A stretch of DNA of 38,342 bases from CAYRFU01 sp964423525 (GTDB lineage Bacteria > Vulcanimicrobiota > Xenobia > Xenobiales > JADMJV01): NCBI GenBank assembly GCA_964423525.1, contig CAYRFU010000015.1, positions 1 through 38,342 on the forward strand, given 5' to 3'. Shown here piece by piece: positions 30,601 through 38,342 of the stretch; the first letter of the stretch is position 1, and each line of letters opens with the position of its first letter. A program made the translations under genes and the position numbers. Below the pieces are notes generated by a model. The model searched no databases. It saw only the letters and a program-made list of their open reading frames with translations, and was not told the origin of the DNA.

Positions 30601-32457
30601 ATGCTGGTGCAGAACCGAGCAGTTAGGTCTCACAACGGGGGTATCGAGACCGACCTGGAACGAGCCGCGGAGCCCTTCACGGCGCCCGGCCTTTCTATAT
30701 TTATAAGATTGTTAGCGGTAGCCACGGCAGCGCTGGTTTTTATCGGCGCTCTGGTTACAACCACCGGTTCGGGCCTTTCGGTCCCAGATTGGCCGCTTTC
30801 ATTTGGTCGGTTGAACCCGGTGTGGGTCGGGGGAGTGGTCTTCGAGCACGGCCATCGCGTGGTGGCGACCGTGGTCGGATTTTTAACTTTGGTCACGGCT
30901 GTTTGGGCCAACTCTAGCCGTTGTCCCCGGCTAGTCCGGAGAGTTTCCTGGTTCGCCCTGGGGCTTGTCATCTTGCAAGGCATGTTAGGCGGCATGACCG
31001 TCTTGATGAAGCTCCCCACGGCCGTCTCTGTTGCCCACGGCTGCACAGCCCAACTGTTCTTTTGCACCATCATCGGGCTAGTTCTCCTGACCAGCCGTTC
31101 CTTCGCCGCCACCCAGGAAAAGATTCTAGGGCAGCCGGGAACGAGTCTGCGCTTCTTGGCAGGCACCACCTTTGGTATTATTTTCCTGCAGCTGGTCATC
31201 GGCGCAACGATGCGTCATATGGGGGCCGGTCTGGTCATTCCCGACTTCCCTACCTCGCTGGGAAGAATCGTGCCGCCTTTGGTCAGCACTGAAGTGGCCA
31301 TCAACTTCGCCCACCGGGCCATGGCCATCGTGGTGCTACTCGCGGTAGCTTCTTTGGTCACCCGCATTCTGACGCAATTTCATCAACAACCGGCCCTTCC
31401 GAAGCTCGCCATCGCTCTGGGCGGGTTCACTTTGGTCCAGGTCACCCTCGGCGCGATCACTGTCTGGAGCGGACGAGGCATCGTTCCTACTTCTCTCCAC
31501 GTGGTCAACGGCGCCCTGGTGCTGGGAACCACGTTTGCCATCCTTTTGTGGACCCTCCGCCTGACCACGGCCGCCTCTCCCTTTGAGGGGAGTGAGCCTT
31601 CCTATCGCAACGGGTCTCGCAAAGACTGGATGGAGCTCGCCAAAGTCCGATTGGTGACGATGAGTGCCTTCACGGCTGCCTGCGGCTACTGGCTGAGCGT
31701 CTCCAACCCTAGCTGGAGCGTGTTGGCGGCCGTTACCTTCGGCGTGTTCGTTCTGGGTGCCGGCTCAGGAATTCTCAACCACGTTTTCGAGGTCGAGACG
31801 GACGCGAGGATGGCTAGAACCAAGAACAGACCGCTTCCGTCGGGCCGCGTCTGCCCCATCTTGGCCGAGCGGGTAGGAGCTTGTCTGGGCCTGGGAGGAG
31901 TTCTGTTTCTGGGACTTTGGGTCCGCCCTCTCAGCGGAGTGTTGGCTCTGGCAGCGATGGTCAGTTATCTCTTTCTTTACACCCCTTTGAAGAAAACCAC
32001 TCCGCTCTGTACTCTGGTGGGTGCTGTTCCGGGCGCTCTCCCGGTTTTGATCGGCTGGACAGCCGGCAGTGGCCGACTGGATGTGGGAGGGTGGATTCTC
32101 TTCTTCATCCTGTTTTTGTGGCAGCTACCTCACTTCATGGCTATCGCCTGGCTCTGCAAAGACGATTACGCAAACGCTGGTTTGCCGATGGTCACCGTGG
32201 TCGATCCGGCTGGTCGGCTAGCCTCCCTTCAAATTCTGGCCTACTGCCTGGCTCTGCTGCCGGTGAGTCTGGCGCCTACTCTTCACGGGATGGCCAACAC
32301 CTTCTATTTTTTTGTAGCCCTGGCTCTGGGGCTGATGTATCTGGCCTTCGGGTTGCGGATGGGACGGGAAAGATCGACCTTTCGCGCTCGTCAACTCCTT
32401 TTGGCCTCAGTAGTCTATCTGCCGCTTCTCTACGGCACCATGATGGTGGCCCGTTAG
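30601..32457 (+). CDS. ctaAB: Fused heme A synthase (CtaA) and heme O synthase / protoheme IX farnesyltransferase (CtaB)
   Basis: 618 residues from ATG 30601, chosen because GGAG lies seven bases upstream and a promoter sits just before it; earlier in-frame codons would fall in or before the promoter. Residues 1-335 are CtaA with eight membrane helices and the four heme-ligand histidine sites (EHGHR at 82-86, SVAHG, NFAHRA, SLHVVNG). Residues 340-618 are CtaB, a UbiA-type prenyltransferase whose polyprenyl-phosphate motif reads N393xxxExExD401 and continues RTKNRPLPSG. CtaB farnesylates heme B to heme O, and CtaA oxidises that to heme A for the oxidase encoded downstream. Fusion would channel the intermediate. 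ctaC begins 71 nt later. Confidence 0.95.
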   Translation: MLVQNRAVRSHNGGIETDLERAAEPFTAPGLSIFIRLLAVATAALVFIGALVTTTGSGLSVPDWPLSFGRLNPVWVGGVVFEHGHRVVATVVGFLTLVTAVWANSSRCPRLVRRVSWFALGLVILQGMLGGMTVLMKLPTAVSVAHGCTAQLFFCTIIGLVLLTSRSFAATQEKILGQPGTSLRFLAGTTFGIIFLQLVIGATMRHMGAGLVIPDFPTSLGRIVPPLVSTEVAINFAHRAMAIVVLLAVASLVTRILTQFHQQPALPKLAIALGGFTLVQVTLGAITVWSGRGIVPTSLHVVNGALVLGTTFAILLWTLRLTTAASPFEGSEPSYRNGSRKDWMELAKVRLVTMSAFTAACGYWLSVSNPSWSVLAAVTFGVFVLGAGSGILNHVFEVETDARMARTKNRPLPSGRVCPILAERVGACLGLGGVLFLGLWVRPLSGVLALAAMVSYLFLYTPLKKTTPLCTLVGAVPGALPVLIGWTAGSGRLDVGGWILFFILFLWQLPHFMAIAWLCKDDYANAGLPMVTVVDPAGRLASLQILAYCLALLPVSLAPTLHGMANTFYFFVALALGLMYLAFGLRMGRERSTFRARQLLLASVVYLPLLYGTMMVAR

Positions 32458-32528
32458 CGGGAAGCTGGTAGGAAACGTTGAAACCGGGGGCGGGACCAGA
32501 GTCCCGCACTCGACCATTGAGGAAAAGT

Positions 32529-33632
32529 ATGCTTGAAAAAAGTCGTTGGAAACACGCAGGCCTGATGGGCCTTGTGGCCCTCCTGGCTCTAGTCTTGACC
32601 GGCTGTGGGCTAGATGGCTACCAAAGCACACTCGCGCCTGACGGACCGGTGGCAGATCACCAGATGGATGTCTTTTTAGTCACCCTCTGGGTTTCGGTCG
32701 GAATCTTTGTGGTAGTAGGCTCCTTTTTAGTCTACTGCCTGGCCACGTTCCGGTTCAAAGGCGAAGTGACAGAAGACACCCCGCTGCCCGACCAGGGTCA
32801 CGGAAGCGCCCTGACCGAGATCGCGCTCATTTTGATCTCGGTGGGCCTGGTCGGCGTCATCGCCTACCCTACTATCCTGGGAATCTTCTATGTGGGTACT
32901 CTCCCCCAAAACGATGATGCCCTGGTCATTAAAGTGACCGGGCTCCAGTGGTGGTGGAAGTTCGAATACCCCGACCAGGGGGTCGTGACGGGCAATGAAT
33001 TGGCCATGCCGATCGGTCGCCCGGTCAAGTTCGAACTGGAGACGGCCGATGTGATTCACTCCTTCTGGGTTCCACGACTGGGGGGCAAGAAAGACCTGAT
33101 GCCTGGTCAGGACAACTGGCTTTGGCTCCAGGTTGACGCTGGTATGATGGACGGAGCTCGGGAACTGCCTGAGGACTCCCCCTACCAGGGTCACTACTAC
33201 TACGGCCAGTGTGCTGAGTTCTGTGGGGAATCCCACGCTTTTATGAAGTTCCGAGTGTTGGCTCTCGACGACGAGAACTTCCAAAAGTGGGTTGACCACC
33301 AGAAGAGCGAGGCTCGGGAGCCGTCGACGATGGCCGAGGAATTGGGGCAGCAAGCGTTTATGAAGAACCAATGCGCGACCTGCCACATGATTAGCGGCGT
33401 GCGTGGCGCCCAGGGCCTGGTCGGGCCCGACTTGACCCACGTGGGAAGTCGCGTCAGCCTGGCCGCTGGGATTATGGAGAATAACCTCGATAACCTGATC
33501 GCCTGGATCCACTCCCCCAACTACTACAAGCCCGGTAACGTGATGTATAAAGCGGGCTACGAAGCGATGAACATCCAGATGTCTGATGACGACGTGGTCA
33601 ACATCGCCAAGTATCTACATAGTTTGAAGTGA
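32529..33632 (+). CDS. ctaC: Cytochrome c oxidase subunit II with fused cytochrome c (caa3 type)
   Basis: 367 residues from ATG 32529, six bases after GAGGA; an upstream in-frame start would bury the signal sequence. A lipoprotein signal ends in LTGC (C26). Two membrane helices follow, then the extracytoplasmic cupredoxin domain with every CuA ligand: H177, C228, E230, C232, H236 and M239, preceded by the electron-entry patch GLQWWWKFEYP. The C-terminal domain (about 265-367) is a class I cytochrome c with heme motif CATCH (282-286) and methionines in the MYKAGYEAMNIQM stretch. This CuA-plus-cytochrome form defines caa3 oxidases, which take electrons directly from soluble or bound cytochrome c. 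GAGGT for ctaD overlaps its stop. Confidence 0.96.
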   Translation: MLEKSRWKHAGLMGLVALLALVLTGCGLDGYQSTLAPDGPVADHQMDVFLVTLWVSVGIFVVVGSFLVYCLATFRFKGEVTEDTPLPDQGHGSALTEIALILISVGLVGVIAYPTILGIFYVGTLPQNDDALVIKVTGLQWWWKFEYPDQGVVTGNELAMPIGRPVKFELETADVIHSFWVPRLGGKKDLMPGQDNWLWLQVDAGMMDGARELPEDSPYQGHYYYGQCAEFCGESHAFMKFRVLALDDENFQKWVDHQKSEAREPSTMAEELGQQAFMKNQCATCHMISGVRGAQGLVGPDLTHVGSRVSLAAGIMENNLDNLIAWIHSPNYYKPGNVMYKAGYEAMNIQMSDDDVVNIAKYLHSLK

Positions 33633-33643
33633 GGTAAAGAGTT

Positions 33644-35590
33644 TTGTCCTCCGAAAAGATGAGAATAGAACCCGCACCCGAGAAGGGCTTTTTTGACAAG
33701 ATCTTTCCTCGACAGGTGCAACCCAGTGGATTGGTGGGCTGGCTGACGACCATCGATCACAAGAGAATCGGTATCCTCTATGGAGTGACCGCCCTCTTCT
33801 GGTTCATCGTCGGCGGTATCGAGGCCCTCGGCATTCGCGTCCAGCTCCACCGTCCTGAGTTTCGGGAAGTGATGTCGCCGGAAATCTACAATCAGTTGTT
33901 CACGATGCACGGCACGACCATGATCTTCCTGGTTGTGATGCCGCTGGCGGCGGCCTTCTTCAACTTCATAGTGCCGCTTCAAATCGGGGCTCGCGATGTG
34001 GCTTTCCCTCGCTTGAACGCCTTCAGTTACTGGATGTTCTTGATCGGCGGTCTGATCTTGAATCTATCCTGGTTCTTCGGGGAAGCCCCCAACCAGGGTT
34101 GGTTCGGCTACGCCCCCCTGACCGAGAAGGCGTTCAATCCCGGACACAACGTCGACTTCTGGATTGTCGGTCTGCAGATTTTAGGGGTAGCCTCCATCGC
34201 GGCTTCCCTGAACTTTATCACCACCATCATCAATATGAGGGCCCCGGGGATGACGTTTATGCGTCTTCCGGTCTTCACCTGGATGACTCTGGTGACCGGT
34301 TTCCTAGTTATCCTGGCCTTCCCAGCCATCACCATCGCCCTGGTCGAGATTATGTTCGACCGCAGCTTTGGCACCAACTTCTTCATCGCTGAGAACGGCG
34401 GAATGCCGATTTTCTGGCAGCATCTGTTCTGGGTCTTTGGTCACCCCGAGGTCTACATCCTGATTCTCCCTCCCATGGGTATGGTCAGCGAAGTCCTGCC
34501 GGTCTTCTCGCGCAAGCCACTGTTTGGTTACCCGCTCATCGTCGGCTCCGGTGCGGCTATCGGTTTTATGGGCTTTACGGTGTGGAGTCACCACATGTTC
34601 ACCACCGGTTTGGGCAACATCGCTGTAGCCGCTTTCGCCTTAACCACGATGGCCATCGCGGTCCCCACCGGGGTGAAGATATTCAACTGGATTGGAACGC
34701 TCTACAAAGGCCAGCTTTTGATGAAGGTCCCGATGCTGTTCGCTTTGGGTTTCATCTACCAGTTCATGATGGGTGGATTCTCGGGCCTGATGCACGCCTC
34801 TCCTCCCCATGACTTCCAGCAGCAAGACACCTACTTCATCGTAGCCCACTTTCACTACGTGTTGATCGGAGGAGCCATCTTCGGACTCTTCTCCGGCATT
34901 TATTATTGGTTCCCTAAAGTCACCGGAAGAATGATGTCCGAGAAGAAAGGGAAGGCCGTTTTCTGGGCTCTGTTCTTGGGCTTTAACATCACCTTCTTCC
35001 CGATGCACTGGCTTGGCCTGAACGGGATGCCCCGCCGGATCTACACCTACAGCGCCGATATGGGCTGGAACCAGCTGAACATGCTGTGCACCCTGGGAGC
35101 CTTCTTGATGGCAGGAGCCATCTTGATGTTCTTCATCGACCTGATCCGGTCGGCCAGGAGTGGCGAGATCGCCCCGGCTGACCCCTGGGATGCTCGGACC
35201 CTGGAATGGTCCATCCCCTCGCCACCGCCCGTCTATAACTTTAAAGAGACTCCCTTGGTGGATCATCTCGATGACCACTGGTATAAGAAATACCCCGAAT
35301 CGCTCCACCACGAAGAGGGTCACGAGGAAGAGATTCCTCACGAGGAGCACCATCATCACCACGACGACCACGGCATCCATATGCCGGGTGGAAGTTGGTT
35401 CCCGATGATCGCCTCTATCGGTCTTGGGATCGGCGGCTTGGGTCTGGTCTTCAGCGCCTTTAAGTTCGCCATCGCCGGCCTGATAATCGGAATCTTCGGA
35501 ATCTTCGGGTGGGCTCTGGAGCCGATCGGTGGCTACTACATCCACTTCGATGAACACAGCGAAGTCGCTGAGGAAGCTGAAGAAGAATGA
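33644..35590 (+). CDS. ctaD: Cytochrome c oxidase subunit I with His-rich C-terminal extension
   Basis: 648 residues from TTG 33644, eight bases after GAGGT. This is the catalytic subunit with low-spin heme a and the heme a3-CuB site that reduces O2 and pumps protons. GHPEVY with E269 marks the A-type D-channel glutamate; ARDVAFPRLNAFSYW carries the D-channel Asp and Asn; the heme/CuB histidines appear in TMHGTTM, SHHMFT and VAHFHYVLIGG. After the twelve core helices an extension (about 555-580) has eleven histidines in about 26 residues, with a run of five, then two more hydrophobic helices and an acidic tail. Those two helices match the 14-helix CtaD of caa3 oxidases. The stop overlaps ctaE as ATGA. 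Confidence 0.96.
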   Translation: MSSEKMRIEPAPEKGFFDKIFPRQVQPSGLVGWLTTIDHKRIGILYGVTALFWFIVGGIEALGIRVQLHRPEFREVMSPEIYNQLFTMHGTTMIFLVVMPLAAAFFNFIVPLQIGARDVAFPRLNAFSYWMFLIGGLILNLSWFFGEAPNQGWFGYAPLTEKAFNPGHNVDFWIVGLQILGVASIAASLNFITTIINMRAPGMTFMRLPVFTWMTLVTGFLVILAFPAITIALVEIMFDRSFGTNFFIAENGGMPIFWQHLFWVFGHPEVYILILPPMGMVSEVLPVFSRKPLFGYPLIVGSGAAIGFMGFTVWSHHMFTTGLGNIAVAAFALTTMAIAVPTGVKIFNWIGTLYKGQLLMKVPMLFALGFIYQFMMGGFSGLMHASPPHDFQQQDTYFIVAHFHYVLIGGAIFGLFSGIYYWFPKVTGRMMSEKKGKAVFWALFLGFNITFFPMHWLGLNGMPRRIYTYSADMGWNQLNMLCTLGAFLMAGAILMFFIDLIRSARSGEIAPADPWDARTLEWSIPSPPPVYNFKETPLVDHLDDHWYKKYPESLHHEEGHEEEIPHEEHHHHHDDHGIHMPGGSWFPMIASIGLGIGGLGLVFSAFKFAIAGLIIGIFGIFGWALEPIGGYYIHFDEHSEVAEEAEEE

Positions 35591-36198
35591 GCGCACACAC
35601 AGCAGAAATAGCAAATCCCCACGAAATCGGGTGTACTGGTTATCCACACCGAAAGATCATGATGTGGCTGTTTTTGGCCTCCGACTGCATGTTCTTCGGA
35701 AGCCTGATTAGCACGTATCTAGTCTACCGTGGTCGAAGCACGGCTCATCCGCTCCCTGAAGAGGTCTTCGATATCCCGCTGACTTCCACCAGTAGCTTTG
35801 TGCTGCTGATGAGTAGTTACTTGATGGTTCTGACCCTAAACGCCATTGAGCGGGGCGATATCAACAAGTTTCGACTGTGGTGCGCAGGAACCGCCTTCTT
35901 CGGAAGTATCTTCCTGGGCTTCCAGATTTACGAGTTCAGCCACTTCTATCATTTGGGCCTGACTCTGCAGTCCAATATTTTTGGAAGCACGTTTTATGTC
36001 CTAACGGGAACACACGGTTGCCACGTAGCCATCGGTGTGCTCTGGCTTTCGGCGCTCTTTATCTACTCCTTCGTGCCTGGAGGGGTCACACCGGCCCGGG
36101 CCCTCGATGTCGAGATAGCCGGTCTTTACTGGCACTTCGTGGACATCGTCTGGATCGTGATTTTCACAGCCGTCTATCTTATGGAATACATCATCTAG
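35587..36198 (+). CDS. ctaE: Cytochrome c oxidase subunit III
   Basis: 203 residues with five membrane helices, the short form that lacks the first two helices of mitochondrial subunit III. This complements the two extra helices at the end of CtaD. Typical blocks are KIMMWLFLASDCMFFGSLI, GTHGCHVAIGVLW and the terminal YWHFVDIVWIVIFTAVYL. Subunit III stabilises subunit I and proton uptake and is not catalytic. It overlaps ctaD by 4 nt, so translation is coupled, and precedes ctaF by 10 nt. Confidence 0.94.
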   Translation: MSAHTAEIANPHEIGCTGYPHRKIMMWLFLASDCMFFGSLISTYLVYRGRSTAHPLPEEVFDIPLTSTSSFVLLMSSYLMVLTLNAIERGDINKFRLWCAGTAFFGSIFLGFQIYEFSHFYHLGLTLQSNIFGSTFYVLTGTHGCHVAIGVLWLSALFIYSFVPGGVTPARALDVEIAGLYWHFVDIVWIVIFTAVYLMEYII

Positions 36199-36208
36199 GA
36201 AGGTCGAA

Positions 36209-36661
36209 ATGTCTGAAGAATTTGAGGAAAAGAAAGGCTTCTCGGCCGTCGCCCGTTACACCATCGTGGCCCTGATTCTGGGCTTTGTGACAGCCATTGA
36301 GGTGGCTGTCCTCTATCCGCCCATCGCTGAAACAGGGGACACGTTCAAGATCTTTCTGCTGGTGGCTCTCTCCATCGGCAAGTTCATCCTGGTTGTCGCC
36401 CTCTTTATGCACCTCTGGCATGACCCTTTTCTTTACACCGGGATCTTCGCCACAGGGATGATTTTGGCTTGTGGGACCCTAGTGGCCCTGATGGCTGTCA
36501 TGAATGTGTATCCAGTTCCCGAGGACGCGGTCAAGCCGAGAAGTCCTGAGGAACTCAGAAAGCATCAGGCGGAAGGCGAGCACCACAGTTTCGCACCGAC
36601 CGAGTTCCAGCACCGTCTGGCCACCTTTGCGGCTACGCCCGAGAGAATGGTCGTGAGCTGA
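36209..36661 (+). CDS. ctaF: Cytochrome c oxidase subunit IV-like protein
   Basis: 150 residues with three hydrophobic helices (ARYTIVALILGFVTAIEVAV, FKIFLLVALSIGKFILVVAL, GIFATGMILACGTLVALMAV). The first pair with LFMHLWHDP between helices two and three matches bacterial subunit IV (COX4_pro/CyoD-type). The tail after residue 105 is hydrophilic and longer than usual. AAGG is well placed before the ATG. It is a small accessory subunit that helps assembly of the CuB site in related oxidases. The next gene starts 1 nt after its stop. Confidence 0.88.
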   Translation: MSEEFEEKKGFSAVARYTIVALILGFVTAIEVAVLYPPIAETGDTFKIFLLVALSIGKFILVVALFMHLWHDPFLYTGIFATGMILACGTLVALMAVMNVYPVPEDAVKPRSPEELRKHQAEGEHHSFAPTEFQHRLATFAATPERMVVS

Positions 36662-36662
36662 T

Positions 36663-37067
36663 GTGACCAAGAGCCAACTTTTGGCCGTATGCGTTGCGGT
36701 TCTGACTGTCCTGGGTGGTTGGGCTTATAAGACGCGAACGGGGGCCGTGACCCCTCCTCCGGAATTGGCCGGGGTGGAGGGGGTGCGGCTTTTCTTTTAC
36801 AACAACTGCGTCCAGTGTCACTCCGTGAGCGGCGTTGAAGGGGCCAAAGGGACGCTCGGCCCTTCGCTAGATGGCATTGCCGACCGGGCCGCGAACCGGG
36901 TTGAAGGTCTGAGTGCCCGCGACTACCTGGAAGAGTCGATTCTTGAGCCCGGCGCCCACCTCCCAGAGGGCTATCTCAACGCGATGCCTTCCTACAAAGA
37001 CCAGTTGAGTGAGCGAGACTTGGACAGCCTGGTCGATTGGCTTGTCACTCTGAAGGAGCCGTCTTGA
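36663..37067 (+). CDS. Membrane-anchored class I cytochrome c
   Basis: 134 residues from GTG 36663, 1 nt after the ctaF stop. A hydrophobic segment at 6-20 (LLAVCVAVLTVLGGW) serves as signal anchor. The heme c motif is CVQCH (49-53), and the distal ligand is probably M108 in NAMPSYKDQL. The position inside the oxidase operon suggests it delivers electrons to the CuA/cytochrome c subunit or takes part in assembly. Its stop overlaps the ctaG TTG start (TTGA). Confidence 0.88.
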   Translation: MTKSQLLAVCVAVLTVLGGWAYKTRTGAVTPPPELAGVEGVRLFFYNNCVQCHSVSGVEGAKGTLGPSLDGIADRAANRVEGLSARDYLEESILEPGAHLPEGYLNAMPSYKDQLSERDLDSLVDWLVTLKEPS

Positions 37068-37849
37068 ACCCCGTAGAGCTTGAGTTACACTGGCACCCCG
37101 AACCGGGAGTCCTGGACGGCATCGTCGTCCTCTCCGTTCTTTACCTCATTGCTGCCGGACCTCTCAGGGCGATGCTGGCCGGCAAAGACGCCCCCTTCCC
37201 TCGGGTGAGTGCACTCTGGTTTTTCAGTGGTGTCCTGTCTCTTTTTCTAGCGGTGGGGACGCCGCTTGACGAGATCGGTGAGCGCTACCTCTTCTCGGTC
37301 CACATGGTTCAGCACGTCATTTTGATTTACATTGTGCCCGTGCTGTTGCTCAAAGGTCTGCCCGGTTGGATGCTCAGACCCCTGTTGGCGATGGACTGGA
37401 GTCGGCCTTTGCTCAAGTTTTTGACCCATCCGGTGGTGGCCTGGTTCCTCTTTAACTTTGTCTTCATTATTTGGCACCTTCCCGGCCTCTATGAGTGGGC
37501 TTTGCGCGATCCCACCATCCACTTTCTTGAGCACGCCACCTTCATGGGGGTCTCGATTCTCATGTGGTGGCCCTTGTTAAGTCCCACTGCAGAGCTCCCA
37601 CGACTCGATTACGGACCTCAGTTGCTCTACGTGCTCGCGGTGGGGATCGGACAGATACCCTTGTTCGCTTTTTTGACTTTCTCGAGTAAAGTCTTTTACC
37701 CCACCTACAGGGCGGCCGTGCGGATCACGTCTTTGACCCCCCTTCAGGACCAGATTTTGGGGGGAGTGGTGATGAAGCTAGCGGGTATGGTGGCGATGTT
37801 CTGGGCTTTGGCTGTTATCTTTTACCACTGGTATCAGCGCGAACGCTAA
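37064..37849 (+). CDS. ctaG: Caa3 oxidase assembly factor CtaG
   Basis: 261 residues from TTG 37064, supported by AAGGAG five bases upstream and the TTGA overlap with the preceding stop; a TTG at 37037 would add an unlikely nine residues. It has seven hydrophobic helices. Histidines in the membrane (HMVQHVILIYIVP, FIIWHLPGLYEW, IHFLEHATFMG) are typical of Bacillus-type CtaG (Caa3_CtaG family), required for a functional caa3 oxidase, probably through copper delivery. It is unrelated to the Cox11-type protein also called CtaG. It closes the operon; no T-rich terminator follows. Confidence 0.9.
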   Translation: MNPVELELHWHPEPGVLDGIVVLSVLYLIAAGPLRAMLAGKDAPFPRVSALWFFSGVLSLFLAVGTPLDEIGERYLFSVHMVQHVILIYIVPVLLLKGLPGWMLRPLLAMDWSRPLLKFLTHPVVAWFLFNFVFIIWHLPGLYEWALRDPTIHFLEHATFMGVSILMWWPLLSPTAELPRLDYGPQLLYVLAVGIGQIPLFAFLTFSSKVFYPTYRAAVRITSLTPLQDQILGGVVMKLAGMVAMFWALAVIFYHWYQRER

Positions 37850-37900
37850 GTCGAGGGGCGGACCTGATCCAGGTCATCGTTTCCTGTAGCCAGATCTTCT

Positions 37901-37913
37901 AGGCTTGAAGCCT
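37901..37913. repeat. Short palindrome before the nifJ ribosome binding site
   Basis: AGGCTT-G-AAGCCT is a perfect inverted repeat that ends one base before the GGAGGTG of the next gene. It could be an operator or a small hairpin affecting ribosome access. A second short inverted repeat, GACCT/AGGTC, is at 37861-37875. Confidence 0.3.
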
Positions 37914-37927
37914 GGAGGTGAAAACCG

Positions 37928-38342
37928 TTGAACGACTTTATCATACTGGACGGTAATCAGGCCGCCGCTACTATCGCCTACAAGGCCAATGAAGTGATAG
38001 CCATCTACCCGATCACACCCGCTTCGCCGATGGGCGAGTTGGCCGACCAATGGGGGTCGGAAGGCCGCACGAATATCTGGGGCTCGGTTCCCAAAGTGCA
38101 GGAGATGCAGGCCGAGGGAGGAGCCGCCGGGGCTGTCCACGGGGCTCTCCAAGCGGGGAGCTTGACCACCACGTTTACGGCCAGTCAGGGCCTTCTCTTG
38201 ATGGCTCCCAACATGTTCAAAATCGCTGGTGAGCTGACCAGCACTGTTTTTCATATTGCGGCCCGCTCGGTCGCCTGCCAAGCCCTTTCGATTGGGTGTA
38301 ACTCTCATTTCTCTCAGGCGGCATCCTCCAAATTCTGGATCA
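37928..38342 (+). CDS. nifJ: Pyruvate:ferredoxin/flavodoxin oxidoreductase, N-terminal part
   Basis: 138 residues are visible; the gene continues past the window end. TTG 37928 is the start, seven bases after GGAGGTG. The N-terminal domain has the family signature AIYPITPASPMGELADQW near residue 30, then EMQAEGGAAGAVHGALQAG and TTTFTASQGLLLMAPNMFKI. The enzyme decarboxylates pyruvate to acetyl-CoA and reduces ferredoxin or flavodoxin using thiamine pyrophosphate and iron-sulfur clusters, usually under low oxygen. Sitting beside an aerobic oxidase operon, it suggests a cell that switches between aerobic and micro-oxic metabolism. Confidence 0.92.
   Translation, partial: MNDFIILDGNQAAATIAYKANEVIAIYPITPASPMGELADQWGSEGRTNIWGSVPKVQEMQAEGGAAGAVHGALQAGSLTTTFTASQGLLLMAPNMFKIAGELTSTVFHIAARSVACQALSIGCNSHFSQAASSKFWI

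Noticed and set aside
34640..35647. 335-residue open frame on the minus strand
   Set aside because: Antisense to the conserved oxidase subunit I gene; its length reflects codon bias of ctaD.
1..38342. CRISPR array, insertion sequence or prophage
   Set aside because: No regularly spaced repeats, transposase, integrase or phage structural genes were seen; the only repeats are short regulatory-type ones and the pair at 15139-15206.

Overview
This window is a compact, moderately GC-rich bacterial chromosome segment. The cell appears to respire aerobically: it has a caa3-type cytochrome oxidase with its own heme A synthesis. It also makes type IV pilin-like proteins and has diderm-compatible exported proteins (a lipoprotein, a secreted phosphatase, LspA). 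TTG and GTG starts are frequent. The ribosomal protease Prp beside rplU is typical of Firmicutes, Fusobacteria, Thermotogae and related Terrabacteria-like lineages. The mix does not match a model phylum I recognise, and I suspect an uncultivated lineage. A 10-N assembly gap at 30261-30270 and a probable frameshift near 15.53 kb suggest a draft or metagenome assembly. I see no CRISPR array, insertion sequence or prophage.

Left part (1-11.5 kb): a truncated voltage-gated-channel-like gene, a PafA-like periplasmic phosphatase, argG, an unknown coiled-coil protein, a small orphan ORF facing a Gly/Ala-rich membrane protein with a very basic N-terminus, then a PGM1-type ATP-grasp peptide ligase overlapped by a CaiB/BaiF CoA-transferase. 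Facing these is a guaB-ppa-purA operon, which holds both enzymes of the IMP branch point plus pyrophosphatase.

Middle part (11.5-30.5 kb): tRNA-Ile with promoter and terminator; an operon of two prepilin-like proteins, a large PilX-like protein and a lipoprotein; a frameshifted LysM protein behind a response regulator; tRNA-Ala with promoter and terminator; rplU-prp-small membrane protein-lspA; a lethal-factor-like zinc metallopeptidase; a DnaJ-TPR protein; an adenylate kinase with an N-terminal extension; a zinc-ribbon helical protein; cobalamin-dependent metH; and a SpoU RNA methyltransferase interrupted by the assembly gap.

Right part (30.5 kb to end): a coherent oxidase operon, ctaAB (heme A synthase fused to heme O synthase), ctaC (CuA subunit plus cytochrome c), ctaD, ctaE, ctaF, a cytochrome c and ctaG, followed by the start of a pyruvate:flavodoxin/ferredoxin oxidoreductase. 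A sigma70-like promoter ahead of ctaAB carries a perfect TTGTGAA-N4-TTCACAA palindrome over its -10 box. This is the form of a Rex redox-repressor operator and the most striking regulatory signal here.

Recurring themes are tight packing, stop-start overlaps, convergent genes whose coding ends overlap on opposite strands (up to 59 nt), and -35 boxes that contain the stop codon of the preceding gene.
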